Positions 1-8,244 of a stretch of DNA of 64,000 nucleotides are shown here, in pieces. The stretch's first letter is position 1; each line of letters starts with the position of its first letter. Position numbers and translations under genes: made by a program. Origin of the DNA: Streptomyces caniferus (GTDB taxonomy: Bacteria; Actinomycetota; Actinomycetes; Streptomycetales; Streptomycetaceae); NCBI RefSeq assembly GCF_009811555.1, contig NZ_BLIN01000003.1:620001-684000 (forward strand), read 5' to 3'. The notes under the pieces were generated by a model. The model made no database searches. It saw only the letters and a list, made by a program, of their open reading frames with translations, and had not been told where the DNA came from.

Positions 1-468
1 CCGCAGCGGGTGCCGGGGCCCCTTGAGGAGCGGCCGCATGACCGCGTCGGTCAGCGCCTCCGCATCGGCGGCCAGCGGCCCGAACAGCCGCCGCCAGGCG
101 GGGCCGTCGGCTCCGAGTCCTTCGGCGGTCCGCGCGACCGACCGGTACAGCGCTCCGGCGCCGCCGGAGTCCACCGGGTGCGCCAGGTCGATCTCGGGCC
201 AGAGCCACTCCAGCCCGTACGACGCGAGATCGAGCGTGCGCAAATAGGGGGAGCCGGCGCCCATCACATGCGTCGAGGAGCAGTGGTCGAACAGCACGCC
301 GGGGACGGACAGTTCGCCGCTGCGGACCCCACCGCCGATCTCATCGGCCGCCTCGAACACCGTCACCTGCAGCCCGCCGCGGGCCAGGGTGACCGCCGCG
401 GCCAGCCCGTTCGGCCCCGCCCCCACCACCACTGCCCGCTCCCGCGCGGGCCCGGCCCGCTCCGTCAT
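1..468 (-). CDS. FAD/NAD(P)-dependent oxidoreductase, N-terminal part (phytoene desaturase-like)
   Basis: Only the first 156 codons are present; the gene runs off the left edge. Near residues 12-48 the protein has a Rossmann dinucleotide-binding fold with the signature VVVGAGPNGLAAAVTLARGG, followed by a FEAADEIGGGVRS segment. This is the ADP-binding beta-alpha-beta unit and the second glycine motif of the amine-oxidase/phytoene-desaturase-like flavoenzymes. These enzymes bind FAD non-covalently and oxidise or desaturate lipophilic or amine substrates; the substrate here cannot be told from the fragment. The ATG at 468 opens directly onto the FAD motif, so the start is secure. It lies 70 bp downstream of the SDR gene on the same strand and may be co-transcribed with it. 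Confidence 0.85.
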   Translation of the reverse strand, partial: MTERAGPARERAVVVGAGPNGLAAAVTLARGGLQVTVFEAADEIGGGVRSGELSVPGVLFDHCSSTHVMGAGSPYLRTLDLASYGLEWLWPEIDLAHPVDSGGAGALYRSVARTAEGLGADGPAWRRLFGPLAADAEALTDAVMRPLLKGPRHPLR

Positions 469-538
469 GGCACCAGCATGCCCAGGGTCCCGGAATCCGG
501 CGGGAGCGGCCGCGGATTCCGCGCCGTCCTCGGGGCGT

Positions 539-2071
539 TCATGCCGGGTGGGCGTGGTGCTCGGCCGCGGCGGTGGCCGCGATATTGCGGGCCATCCCGC
601 CGAACACCGCGGCGTGGAACGGCGAGATGGACCACCAGTACGCATGGCCGGTCAGCCCGTGCGGGTGGAACAGGGCCCGCTGGCCGTAGCGCGTACGGCC
701 CTGGGCGTCCCGGCCGACCGTCAGTTCCAGCCAGGCGAGGCCGGGAAGGCGCATCTCGGCGCGCAGCCGCAGCAGCCGGCCCGGCACGACCTCCTCGACG
801 CGCCAGAAGTCGAGCGAGTCACCGACCCGCAGCCGGCCCGCGTCCCGTCGGCCGCGGCGCAGCCCCACCCCGCCGACCAGCCGGTCCAGCCAGCCGCGCA
901 CCGACCAGGCGAGCGGGAGGGAGTACCAGCCGTTGTCGCCGCCGATGCCTTCGACCACCCGCCACAGCACCTCGGGCGGGGCGTCCACGGTCCGCTCCCG
1001 CCGGTCGGTGTAGAGGCTGCCGCCGGCCCAGTCGGGGTCGGTGGGCAGCGGATCGCTCGGTGCGCCGCGTACCGCGGCGTTGGACCAGCGGGTGGTGACC
1101 TCCGCGTCCCGTACGCGGCGCAGCGCCAGTTCCAGCGCGTCGTCGAAGGCGATGGGGTGGCCCGGCGGGTCCGGGTCGGGGACGTAGCGGGTGATGTCGT
1201 GCTCGTGGCAGACGACCTCGTAGCGCAGCGATTCGGCCAGCGGGCGGGCCAGGCCGGGGGGTACGGGGGTGACCAGACCGATCCAGAGGCTGGACAGGCG
1301 CGGGGTGAGCATGGGGACGGGGAGGATCAGCCGTTCGGGCAGCGCGGCGACGCGGGCGTAGCGCTGCATCATGTCCCGGTAGGTGAGGATGTCGGGTCCA
1401 CCGATGTCGAAGGTCCGGCTGACGTCGCCGGGGAGGCGGGCACAGCCGACGAGGTAGCGCAGCACATCGCGGACGGCGACCGGCTGGATACGGGTGCGCA
1501 CCCAGCTGGGGGTGACCATGACCGGCAGCCGCTCGGTGAGGTAGCGCAGCATCTCGAACGAGGCGGAGCCGGAGCCGATGATGACGGCGGCGCGCAGTAC
1601 GGCGGTGGGGACGCCGGAGGCCAGCAGGATGTCGCCTACCTCGGCGCGGGAGCGGAGGTGGGGCGAGAGGTCCCGCTCGGGGACGCCCTGCGGACCGAGT
1701 CCGCCGAGGTAGACGATGCGGCGCACGCCGGCGGCGCGGGCCCGGTCGGCGAAGATCTCCGCGGCCCTGCGGTCGGTGTCCTCGAATCTCCGGCCGCTGC
1801 CCAGGGCGTGCACCAGGTAGTAGGCGACCTCGACGCCCTCCATGGCGGCGCGGACCGACTCGGCGTCGGTGACGTCGCCGCACAGGATCTCGGTGTGCGG
1901 GGCCCAGGGGTGGTCGCGCAGCTTCTCCGGTGTCCTGGCCAGCGCCCGTACGGCGTATCCGGCCTCGAGCAGCTCGGGCACCAGACGGCCGCCGATGTAG
2001 CCGGTGGCGCCGGTGACCAGGACGCACGGGCGGGGTGCGGACGGTGCTGGGGCCTCGCCGTTGTCGGCCAT
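539..2071 (-). CDS. SDR-family NAD(P)-binding protein with C-terminal DUF2867 domain
   Basis: This 510-residue protein starts at the ATG at 2071 (MADNGEAPAP). The N-terminal half is an extended/atypical short-chain dehydrogenase: the glycine-rich motif LVTGATGYIGGRLVPELLEAG sits near residue 18, with YYLVHALGSG and LGGLGPQG segments after it. This resembles complex-I-type NDUFA9/YwnB-like NAD(P)H-binding proteins more than classical YxxxK reductases. The C-terminal 150 residues (LYTDRRERTVDAPPEVLWRV onward) look like the DUF2867/SRPBCC-like domain often fused to this fold in actinobacteria. Substrate unknown. The FAD oxidoreductase follows on the same strand, suggesting a two-gene unit. The reading frame stays open upstream of 2071, but without a good ribosome site there. 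Confidence 0.85.
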   Translation of the reverse strand: MADNGEAPAPSAPRPCVLVTGATGYIGGRLVPELLEAGYAVRALARTPEKLRDHPWAPHTEILCGDVTDAESVRAAMEGVEVAYYLVHALGSGRRFEDTDRRAAEIFADRARAAGVRRIVYLGGLGPQGVPERDLSPHLRSRAEVGDILLASGVPTAVLRAAVIIGSGSASFEMLRYLTERLPVMVTPSWVRTRIQPVAVRDVLRYLVGCARLPGDVSRTFDIGGPDILTYRDMMQRYARVAALPERLILPVPMLTPRLSSLWIGLVTPVPPGLARPLAESLRYEVVCHEHDITRYVPDPDPPGHPIAFDDALELALRRVRDAEVTTRWSNAAVRGAPSDPLPTDPDWAGGSLYTDRRERTVDAPPEVLWRVVEGIGGDNGWYSLPLAWSVRGWLDRLVGGVGLRRGRRDAGRLRVGDSLDFWRVEEVVPGRLLRLRAEMRLPGLAWLELTVGRDAQGRTRYGQRALFHPHGLTGHAYWWSISPFHAAVFGGMARNIAATAAAEHHAHPA

Positions 2072-2220
2072 GGGCACGGCCTCCTCCGACTGGTGGCAGC
2101 ACGCTGAACCTGCCCGCCAAGTGTGGCACCGGCGTCGGCGCGGGGCATCACGGCGCGGGCCGGGACACGCCCGGCCGGGCGAACGGGCGGAGCGCCCGTG
2201 CGGGACTTTGAAGACAGGCC

Positions 2221-3348
2221 CTAGCGCGCCCCGGGTGCCCCGGTGCTCTCGCGTGCCTCCAGATGCGGCAGTTCGCCCTGCACGGTCCGCGGCTCTCCGC
2301 CGTCGAGGACCGCGAGGAGTTCCCCGGCGGCGAGCCTGCCGAAGCCGGGGGTGTCGCGGACGAGCGCGGTCAGCCGGGGGTGGGTGACGCGGCACAGGGC
2401 CGAATCGTCCCAGGCCACGATCGACAGGGCGGCCGGTACGGGGATGCCGCGCTCGGCGGCGACCGAGGCACCGGCCACGGCCATCACGTCGTTGTCGTAG
2501 ACGAGCGCCGTGGGCGGCCGGGCGGCGTCGAGGAGACGGCGGGTGGCCTCCGCCCCCTCGGCGTCGGAGTAGTCGGTGGTCACGGAGTGGACGTGCCGGT
2601 GGTCGAGGCCGCGCAGGTCGGCCTCGGTGCGCAGCGAGCGGATCCGGCGGGCGGTGTGGGCGAGGCCGGGCAGGCCCGCGATGTGCACGATGCGGCGGTG
2701 GCCGAGGCCGTGGAGGTGGTCGAGGATCCGGGCCATCGCCGTGGAGTCGTCGGCCCAGACGGTGGAGAGCGGCGGGTGGGGCGGGGCGTCGGCCGGCCTG
2801 GGCGCGGCCGGGTGCGGGGCCGGCGCGGCGGCGTCCCGCCCGGGTGGGGGCGGACCGCCGACGACGACGGCGGGCAGGCCGAGCGAGGAGAGCAGTTCCG
2901 GCCGTGGGTCCTCGGTGCGCGGGTCGACCACCAGGACGCCGTCCACCCGGCGTTCGGCCCACCAGCGGCGGTAGAGCGCGCACTCGGCGTCGAGGTCCTC
3001 GACGACCTGGAAGAGGAGCGCGATGTTCCGGGCGGAGAGCACTTCCTGGATGCCGGAGACGAGCTGGAGGAAGAAGGACTCCACGCCGAGGGTCCGGGCG
3101 GGCCGGGCGAGTACCAGCCCCAGGGCACCGGCGCGTTCGCCGGACAGTGCGCGGGCGGCGCTGTTGGCCTGCCAGCCGAGTTCCTCCGCGACCCGGCGTA
3201 CCCGGGCGCGGGTGTCCTGGGAGACGCCCGGCCGGTCGTTGAGCGCGAAGGAGACGGCACTCTCCGACACCCCGGCCCGGCGCGCGATGTCCTTGATCGT
3301 CGGCCGGCGGGCCGGCTTGGGCCGGGCCGCCTCACCGGGCGCTGTCAT
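2221..3348 (-). CDS. LacI-family transcriptional repressor of the adjacent glycan-utilisation operon
   Basis: This 375-residue protein starts at the ATG at 3348. The N-terminal LacI helix-turn-helix covers roughly residues 14-60 (PTIKDIARRAGVSESAVSFA, then NDRPGVSQDTR), including the hinge helix NSAARALSGERAGALGL. It is followed by a periplasmic-binding-protein-like sensor domain (VDGVLVV, ALVYDNDVMAVAG, LSIVAWDDSALCR). A low-complexity Pro/Ala insertion lies in the middle (about residues 165-195). The gene is divergent from the ABC transporter/glycosidase operon. Two near-identical palindromic boxes lie in the intergenic region, one beside its own start and one in the operon promoter, so autorepression plus operon repression is likely. 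The inducer is presumably a mannose-containing oligosaccharide (inference). Confidence 0.9.
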   Translation of the reverse strand: MTAPGEAARPKPARRPTIKDIARRAGVSESAVSFALNDRPGVSQDTRARVRRVAEELGWQANSAARALSGERAGALGLVLARPARTLGVESFFLQLVSGIQEVLSARNIALLFQVVEDLDAECALYRRWWAERRVDGVLVVDPRTEDPRPELLSSLGLPAVVVGGPPPPGRDAAAPAPHPAAPRPADAPPHPPLSTVWADDSTAMARILDHLHGLGHRRIVHIAGLPGLAHTARRIRSLRTEADLRGLDHRHVHSVTTDYSDAEGAEATRRLLDAARPPTALVYDNDVMAVAGASVAAERGIPVPAALSIVAWDDSALCRVTHPRLTALVRDTPGFGRLAAGELLAVLDGGEPRTVQGELPHLEARESTGAPGAR

Positions 3349-3365
3349 GGCGGGTTCCCCCTCGA

Positions 3366-3381
3366 ACTGAACCGCATTAGT
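3366..3381. promoter_or_regulatory. Candidate LacI operator O2 (autoregulatory)
   Basis: ACTGAACCGCATTAGT lies 18 bp upstream of the repressor start codon. It matches the operator in the operon promoter (3494-3509) at 14 of 16 positions, differing only at positions 4 and 7. It is a less perfect palindrome than the main site. Its position suggests that the repressor limits its own transcription. Confidence 0.55.
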
Positions 3382-3484
3382 GCGCCTCAGTCTGATCAGC
3401 GCGCAGCGGCCTGTCAAACGCCGTACGGGCGCCCCGGACAGGAACGATTTCACGCCTCTCCCGGGGAAGCCGACTACCGGGGTA

Positions 3485-3514
3485 TTGACACCTACTAAAA
3501 CGCATTAGTAGCGT
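3485..3514 (+). promoter_or_regulatory. Promoter of the ABC transporter/glycosidase operon with embedded LacI operator O1
   Basis: A consensus -35 TTGACA (3485-3490) is followed by an 18-bp spacer and TAGCGT (3509-3514) as a -10. The spacer is almost filled by the palindrome TACTAAAACGCATTAGTA (3493-3510), whose 6-bp arms TACTAA/TTAGTA are perfectly inverted around AACGCA. A LacI dimer bound here would block RNA polymerase directly. The predicted leader to the first gene is about 150 nt. Confidence 0.65.
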
Positions 3515-3669
3515 CTGCCGCGTCGTCACCCGAGGCCTCATGGAATACCCGGCCCGAGGGGCGGAGAAGCTCGCCGCATTCTCTTTTCCGGTTGCCGAAA
3601 ATCAAGGGGCACCCTGACCCGTCGAGAGCCTTTCGCCGGCGTCCGGCCCGAGCAAAGGAGCCGCCAGTC

Positions 3670-4962
3670 ATGCGTCTGACCCGTCGAGCAGCCGCCGCCA
3701 CCGCGGCCCTGGTCACTTCGGCGCTCGCCCTGACCGCATGCGGGCCCTCAGGGGACTCCGGCGGTTCGGACAGCGCGTCCGGGAAGGTCGAGGGGCAGGT
3801 CACCTTCCAGACCTGGAACCTCAAGGCCAATTTCAAGAAGCATTTCGAAGGCATCATTGCGGATTTCGAGAAGAAATACCCTGATGCCGAGGTGAAATGG
3901 GTGGACCAGCCGGCCGAGGGATATCCGGAAAAGCTGAGCGCGGACGCCGCGGGCGGCACCCTTCCCGATGTCGTCAATGTGTCACCGGATCTCGCCTATC
4001 CGCTGGCCAAGGCCGGTCTCGCGCTCGATCTGGAAAAAGCGGCGGGTACCTACCGTGGGGAGTATCTCGACGGGGCGTGGCGGAGCCAGCGGATGCCGGG
4101 GCTGCCGGGCGTCTACGCCTTCCCCTGGTATCTGAACACCGGGCCGATGTTCTACAACAAGGCGCTCTTCACCCGGGCCGGGCTCGATCCTGAGAAGCCG
4201 CCGACGACCTACGACCAGCTCTTCGACGATGCGCTGACGATGGCGCACCGGAGCGGCCGCAAGACAGCGATGCTCGCCGGCACCCCGTCGATCGAGGACT
4301 TCGGGCGCTACGGCGTCCGGCTCATGAACTCCCAGGGCACACAGTTCACCTTCAACGAGCCCAAGGGTGTCGAACTGCTCCGCCACTACAAGGAGCTCTA
4401 TGCGGCCGGAGCACTCGACTCGCAGGCCCTCACCGCACAGGCCGAGTCCGCCGGGCGGAAGTTCCAGCAGCAGTCCGTGGCCATGAACCCGGGCAGCGCG
4501 CACGATCTGGAGAACTTCAAGAAGGAGGCGCCGAGCCTCTACCGGCACATCGGCATCACGAACGCGGTCAACAACACCGGCAGGGCCAATATGTACGTCC
4601 AGGGCCTGATGGTGAACGCCCGGAGCAAGGTCAAGCCGGCCGCCGTCGCGTTCGCGCACTTCGTCACCGACCGGAAGAACCAGATGGCCTTCGCCAAGGA
4701 GGTCACGATCTTCCCCAGCACCAAGGGCTCACTGGACGACCCGTACTTCACCGAGGAGGACGGCACCGATGCGACCCGGGTGCGGGTCGCATCGGCCAAG
4801 TCGCTGAAGACCGCGGTGAATTACACCCCGGTGCTGCTCAGCGACCAGATGAAGACCGTGCTGCGCAATGCGGTCGCCAAGGCGGTGCAGGGCGAGCAGT
4901 CCCCCCGGGCGGCGCTCGATGGCGCGGCCGCCGAGTGCAACCGCCTGCTCAAGACCGGCTGA
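3670..4962 (+). CDS. Sugar ABC transporter, extracellular substrate-binding lipoprotein (family 1)
   Basis: This 430-residue protein starts at the ATG at 3670, after AGGAG. It carries a lipoprotein signal: RLTRRAAAATAALV, a hydrophobic stretch, and lipobox LTAC with Cys21 as the lipidated residue. The mature part has the family-1 solute-binding fold (VTFQTWNLKANFKKHFEGII near the start, LPDVVNVSPDLAYPLAKAG, FPWYLNTGPMFYNKALF, AMNPGSAHD). It would sit on the outer face of the membrane and hand an oligosaccharide to the two permeases that follow. It is the first gene of the operon controlled by the divergent LacI protein. Given the GH85/GH38 enzymes downstream, the ligand is likely a released high-mannose glycan or a fragment of one (inference). 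Confidence 0.92.
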   Translation: MRLTRRAAAATAALVTSALALTACGPSGDSGGSDSASGKVEGQVTFQTWNLKANFKKHFEGIIADFEKKYPDAEVKWVDQPAEGYPEKLSADAAGGTLPDVVNVSPDLAYPLAKAGLALDLEKAAGTYRGEYLDGAWRSQRMPGLPGVYAFPWYLNTGPMFYNKALFTRAGLDPEKPPTTYDQLFDDALTMAHRSGRKTAMLAGTPSIEDFGRYGVRLMNSQGTQFTFNEPKGVELLRHYKELYAAGALDSQALTAQAESAGRKFQQQSVAMNPGSAHDLENFKKEAPSLYRHIGITNAVNNTGRANMYVQGLMVNARSKVKPAAVAFAHFVTDRKNQMAFAKEVTIFPSTKGSLDDPYFTEEDGTDATRVRVASAKSLKTAVNYTPVLLSDQMKTVLRNAVAKAVQGEQSPRAALDGAAAECNRLLKTG

Positions 4963-4975
4963 GGCCGAGGCCTTC

Positions 4976-5941
4976 ATGAGGACCGCAACGACTCCGCGCG
5001 GCCGGGGCACCGCAGCCCGCTCCCCGGCCGCCGCTCCCCCGGCGTCCCCCGGGCCGCGGCGCGGCGGCCGCATCCGGACCCATCTGCCGTCCAGCCCCTG
5101 GCTTTTCCTGGCTCCGGGGCTCTTGATCGTCGCCGCCTTCGGCCTGTATCCGTTCCTGAGCACGGTGGCCGGTTCCTTCACCGATGCCCGCACCCTCACG
5201 GCCGGGCAGTTCGTCGGCGGCGCCAATTACCGGGAACTGGTCCATGACGCCCTGTTCTGGACGGGCCTGCGCAACAGCCTGCTGTACGTCCTCGGCGTGG
5301 TGCCGCTCCTGGTGGTGCTCCCGCTGCTGCTGGCGATGCTGGTGCGGCGGCAGATACCCGGGATCACCTTCTTCCGGGCCGCCTTCTACACGCCGGTGGT
5401 CGCCTCCGTCGTGGTCGTCGGTCTGATCTGGGTGTGGCTGCTGGACGACCGGGGGCTGATCAATGCGCTGCTGGAGGCCCTGGGGTTCGGCAGGGTCGGC
5501 TTCCTCAGCGATCCGTGGCTGCTGTTGCTCAGTGCGATGGCGGTCACGGTCTGGAAGGGCCTCGGCTACTACATGATCATTTATCTGGCGGCGCTGGCCA
5601 ACGTCCCCCGGGAGCTGCACGAGGCCTGCGCGGTCGACGGCGCGGGGGCCCTGCGCCGCTTCCTGACCGTCACGGTCCCCGCCGTGCGCTCCACGATGGT
5701 GCTGGTGGCCGCGCTCTCCTCGGTCGGGGCCTTCAAGGTGTTCTCCGAGGTCTATCTGATGGCCGGCCCGACCGGCGGCCCCGGCGGCGAGGACACCACC
5801 TTGGTGATGCTCGTCCAGCAGGTGGGCACCGGGCTCAGCGGGCGGGTCGGCTATGCCTCCGCGCTGTCCGTCGTGGTCTTCGTGCTCACGCTGGGCCTGA
5901 TGCTGCTGGTCCTGCGCGCCCACCGCACGGAGGAGCGATGA
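4976..5941 (+). CDS. Sugar ABC transporter permease, MalF-type
   Basis: This 321-residue inner-membrane protein has about six transmembrane segments, beginning at WLFLAPGLLIVAAFGLYPFL after a Pro/Arg-rich cytoplasmic N-terminus of some 40 residues. The EAA loop for contact with the ATPase is visible (ELHEACAVDGAGALRRFLTV). It lies 13 bp after the binding-protein gene and overlaps the next permease gene by 4 bp (ATGA), so translation is coupled. No ATPase gene is present in the locus. In Streptomyces, many sugar permeases of this class share the unlinked ATPase MsiK (family knowledge), and I infer the same here. Confidence 0.93.
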   Translation: MRTATTPRGRGTAARSPAAAPPASPGPRRGGRIRTHLPSSPWLFLAPGLLIVAAFGLYPFLSTVAGSFTDARTLTAGQFVGGANYRELVHDALFWTGLRNSLLYVLGVVPLLVVLPLLLAMLVRRQIPGITFFRAAFYTPVVASVVVVGLIWVWLLDDRGLINALLEALGFGRVGFLSDPWLLLLSAMAVTVWKGLGYYMIIYLAALANVPRELHEACAVDGAGALRRFLTVTVPAVRSTMVLVAALSSVGAFKVFSEVYLMAGPTGGPGGEDTTLVMLVQQVGTGLSGRVGYASALSVVVFVLTLGLMLLVLRAHRTEER

Positions 5942-6852
5942 GCATCCGCACCCGGCAGCAGCCGGACCGGCGGGACGGCCGGGAGCACGGCGGGCGGGAG
6001 CGGGACGGCCGGGAGCACGGCGGGCGCCGGATGCCGCGGTGGCAGCTGCTGCTCCGCTACCTCCTGCTGCTCGCCGTACTGGCCCTGACCATCGGGCCGT
6101 TCCTGTGGCAGCTGTCCACCTCGCTCAAGGGCCCCGGCGAGGACATCTACCGCTATCCGCCGAGCCTGCTCCCGCACGAGGTCACGCTCGGCAACTACGC
6201 CGGTGTCGCGCAGATCATCCCCGTCTGGGACTTCGCCCTGAACTCCCTCAAGGTCGCCCTCGCCAATGTGCTCACCAACTGCGCGGGTGCGGCGCTCGCG
6301 GGCTATGCGCTGGCCCGGATGCGCTTCAGGGGCCGTCGGGCCGCGCTGGTCGTCTTCATCATGGCGATGCTGGTGCCGGTCGAGAGCATCATGATCGCCC
6401 AGTTTGTGACGATGCGGGAGCTGCAGCTCAACAACACCCTGCTCGGGGTGGTGCTGCCCGGCTGCATCGGGGCGATGAACGTGCTGCTGATGCGCAACGC
6501 CTTCGCGGCTCTGCCGTACGAGGTCGAGGAGGCCGCGTACGTCGACGGCGCCACCGTCTGGCAGCGGTTCGTGCGGATCGCGCTGCCGTCGGTCCGGGGC
6601 ACCCTCGCGGTGGTGGCGGTCTTCGCCTTCATGGGGGCCTGGGACGACTTCCTGTGGCCGCTGATCGTGCTGAGCGACCAGTCGAAGTTCACCCTGACCA
6701 TCGGCCTGAACTTTCTGCACGGCACCTTCGCCGACAACCAGCGGCTGGTCGCGGCCGGCACCGTGATCGCCGTGCTACCGCTGATCGTGCTCTTCGCCTG
6801 TCTGCAGCGCTCCTTCTTCCGCGGTGTCGGCGAAGGCGCCGTCAAGGGCTGA
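5938..6852 (+). CDS. Sugar ABC transporter permease, MalG-type
   Basis: This 304-residue protein starts at the ATG at 5938, overlapping the previous stop. It has about six membrane segments (LLLRYLLLLAVLALTIGPF first) and the EAA motif LPYEVEEAAYVDGATVWQRF near residue 195. It forms the transport channel with the preceding permease. Its cytoplasmic N-terminus has a 10-residue tandem repeat (DGREHGGRER, then DGREHGGRR) encoded by a perfect 26-bp direct repeat; the rest of the protein is ordinary for the family. An upstream in-frame extension is only the shadow of the preceding gene. Confidence 0.93.
   Translation: MSIRTRQQPDRRDGREHGGRERDGREHGGRRMPRWQLLLRYLLLLAVLALTIGPFLWQLSTSLKGPGEDIYRYPPSLLPHEVTLGNYAGVAQIIPVWDFALNSLKVALANVLTNCAGAALAGYALARMRFRGRRAALVVFIMAMLVPVESIMIAQFVTMRELQLNNTLLGVVLPGCIGAMNVLLMRNAFAALPYEVEEAAYVDGATVWQRFVRIALPSVRGTLAVVAVFAFMGAWDDFLWPLIVLSDQSKFTLTIGLNFLHGTFADNQRLVAAGTVIAVLPLIVLFACLQRSFFRGVGEGAVKG
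5971..6026. repeat. 26-bp direct repeat inside the permease gene
   Basis: Positions 5971-5996 and 6001-6026 are identical (they start CGGGACGGCCGGGAGCACGG). The 30-bp period keeps frame and duplicates ten residues near the permease N-terminus. This is a likely slippage product and a place where strains may differ in length. Confidence 0.9.
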
Positions 6853-6891
6853 CGGCCCGCCCCGCACCGCTCCCCACTCACAGGAAGCCCC

Positions 6892-8244
6892 GTGCCCGTG
6901 CCGCACCCCACCCGCCACCCTGCGCCCACGTGCCCCGACTCCCCTCCCGGCCAGGGGCCGCCGCCGCGCTTCGGCGTCAACTACACACCCACGCACGGCT
7001 GGTTCCACCACTGGCTGGACTTCGACCTGGATTCCGTACGCGCCGACCTCGACTCCCTCGCCGCCCTCGGCCTGGACCACATCCGGGTCTTCCCGCTCTG
7101 GCCGCTGTTCCAGCCCAACCGCACCCTGATCCGGCCGCGCGCCGTGGCCCAGCTGGTGCAACTGGCCGATGCCGCGGCCGAACGCGGCCTCGACGTCAAT
7201 GTCGACGGGCTGCAGGGCCATCTGTCGAGCTTCGACTTCCTGCCCGCCTGGACGCGGACCTGGCACCGCCGCAACCTCTTCACCGACCCCGAGGTGCTGG
7301 CGGGCCAGGAGGAGTACCTGCGGACGCTGGCGGCCGCGCTCGCCGACCGGCCCCACTTCCTCGGGATGACGCTCGGCAACGAGATCAACCAGTTCTCGGA
7401 CGGCCCGCATCCGGACCCCGACCGGATCACCGGCGCGCAGGCCACGGCCTGGCTGGAGCGGATGCTCGCGGCGTGCGAGCGGGGCGCGCCGGGGCGGATG
7501 CATCTGCATGCCGCGTACGACGCCGCCTGGTACCGGGACGGCCATCCCTTCACCCCCGCCCAGGCGGCCCGGCTCGGCGCCGTCACGGCCGTGCACTCCT
7601 GGGTGTTCAACGGCACCGCACAGCGGCACGGCCCAGCCGGCACCGCCACCGAGCAGCACGCCGCCTATCTCATCGAGCTCTCCAAGGCCTGGGCGAGGGA
7701 CCCGCACCGCCCGGTGTGGCTCCAGGAGGTCGGTGCCCCCGCACCGCACATCCCCGAGGAGCGGGCGGCGCGGTTCACCGAGGCCACCGTCGCGGGCGCG
7801 CTGGACTGCCCCGACCTCTGGGGCGTCACCTGGTGGTGCTCCCACGACGTGTCGCGGTCCCTGGCGGACTTCCCCGAGCTGGAGTACGGGCTGGGGCTGC
7901 TCACCGCCGACCGGACGGTCAAGCCCGCGGGGAAGGCGATCGCGGCGCTGATCGCGGACCGGCGCGGCCGTGCGCACCGTCCGCCGGTCCGCGGCACCGC
8001 GCTGGTGGTCGACGTCGGCGGGGCCGAGGCCGCGCCCCGTCGCTCGGTGTGCGCGCCGGGCGGCCCGGTCTTCGAGGCCTGGGCCGAACTCACCGCCCAG
8101 GGCGTCCGCCCGGCCCTGGTGCTGGCCGAACTCGCCGCGGATGCAGCGCATTTGGCATCCCGTGGCATCACCGAGGTCTGCACACCCGACGAGGTCGTCC
8201 GCCGGCCGTCGCCGGCCGTCCCCCACCGGAGGAGCACCTCATGA
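6892..8244 (+). CDS. GH5-like glycoside hydrolase, probably a beta-mannosidase acting on the N-glycan core
   Basis: This 450-residue protein starts at the GTG at 6892, eight bases after AGGAAG. No signal peptide is visible, so it is probably cytoplasmic. It has a (beta/alpha)8 clan-A fold: FGVNYTPTHGWFHHWLDFD at the first strand, and LGMTLGNEINQF with Glu164 as putative acid/base. VWLQEVGAPAP carries Glu279 as putative nucleophile, and TWWCSHDVSRSL follows. The layout resembles GH5 subfamily 18, whose characterised Bifidobacterium members cleave Man-beta-1,4-GlcNAc (family knowledge). That would suit this locus, because GH85 and GH38 action leaves exactly that disaccharide. The subfamily assignment is inference. 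The gene overlaps the GH85 gene by 4 bp. Confidence 0.8.
   Translation: MPVPHPTRHPAPTCPDSPPGQGPPPRFGVNYTPTHGWFHHWLDFDLDSVRADLDSLAALGLDHIRVFPLWPLFQPNRTLIRPRAVAQLVQLADAAAERGLDVNVDGLQGHLSSFDFLPAWTRTWHRRNLFTDPEVLAGQEEYLRTLAAALADRPHFLGMTLGNEINQFSDGPHPDPDRITGAQATAWLERMLAACERGAPGRMHLHAAYDAAWYRDGHPFTPAQAARLGAVTAVHSWVFNGTAQRHGPAGTATEQHAAYLIELSKAWARDPHRPVWLQEVGAPAPHIPEERAARFTEATVAGALDCPDLWGVTWWCSHDVSRSLADFPELEYGLGLLTADRTVKPAGKAIAALIADRRGRAHRPPVRGTALVVDVGGAEAAPRRSVCAPGGPVFEAWAELTAQGVRPALVLAELAADAAHLASRGITEVCTPDEVVRRPSPAVPHRRSTS

Noticed and set aside
5971..6026. Possible CRISPR-like or phage attachment repeat
   Set aside because: The 26-bp repeats are two tandem copies inside a coding region, in frame, and simply duplicate ten residues of the permease.
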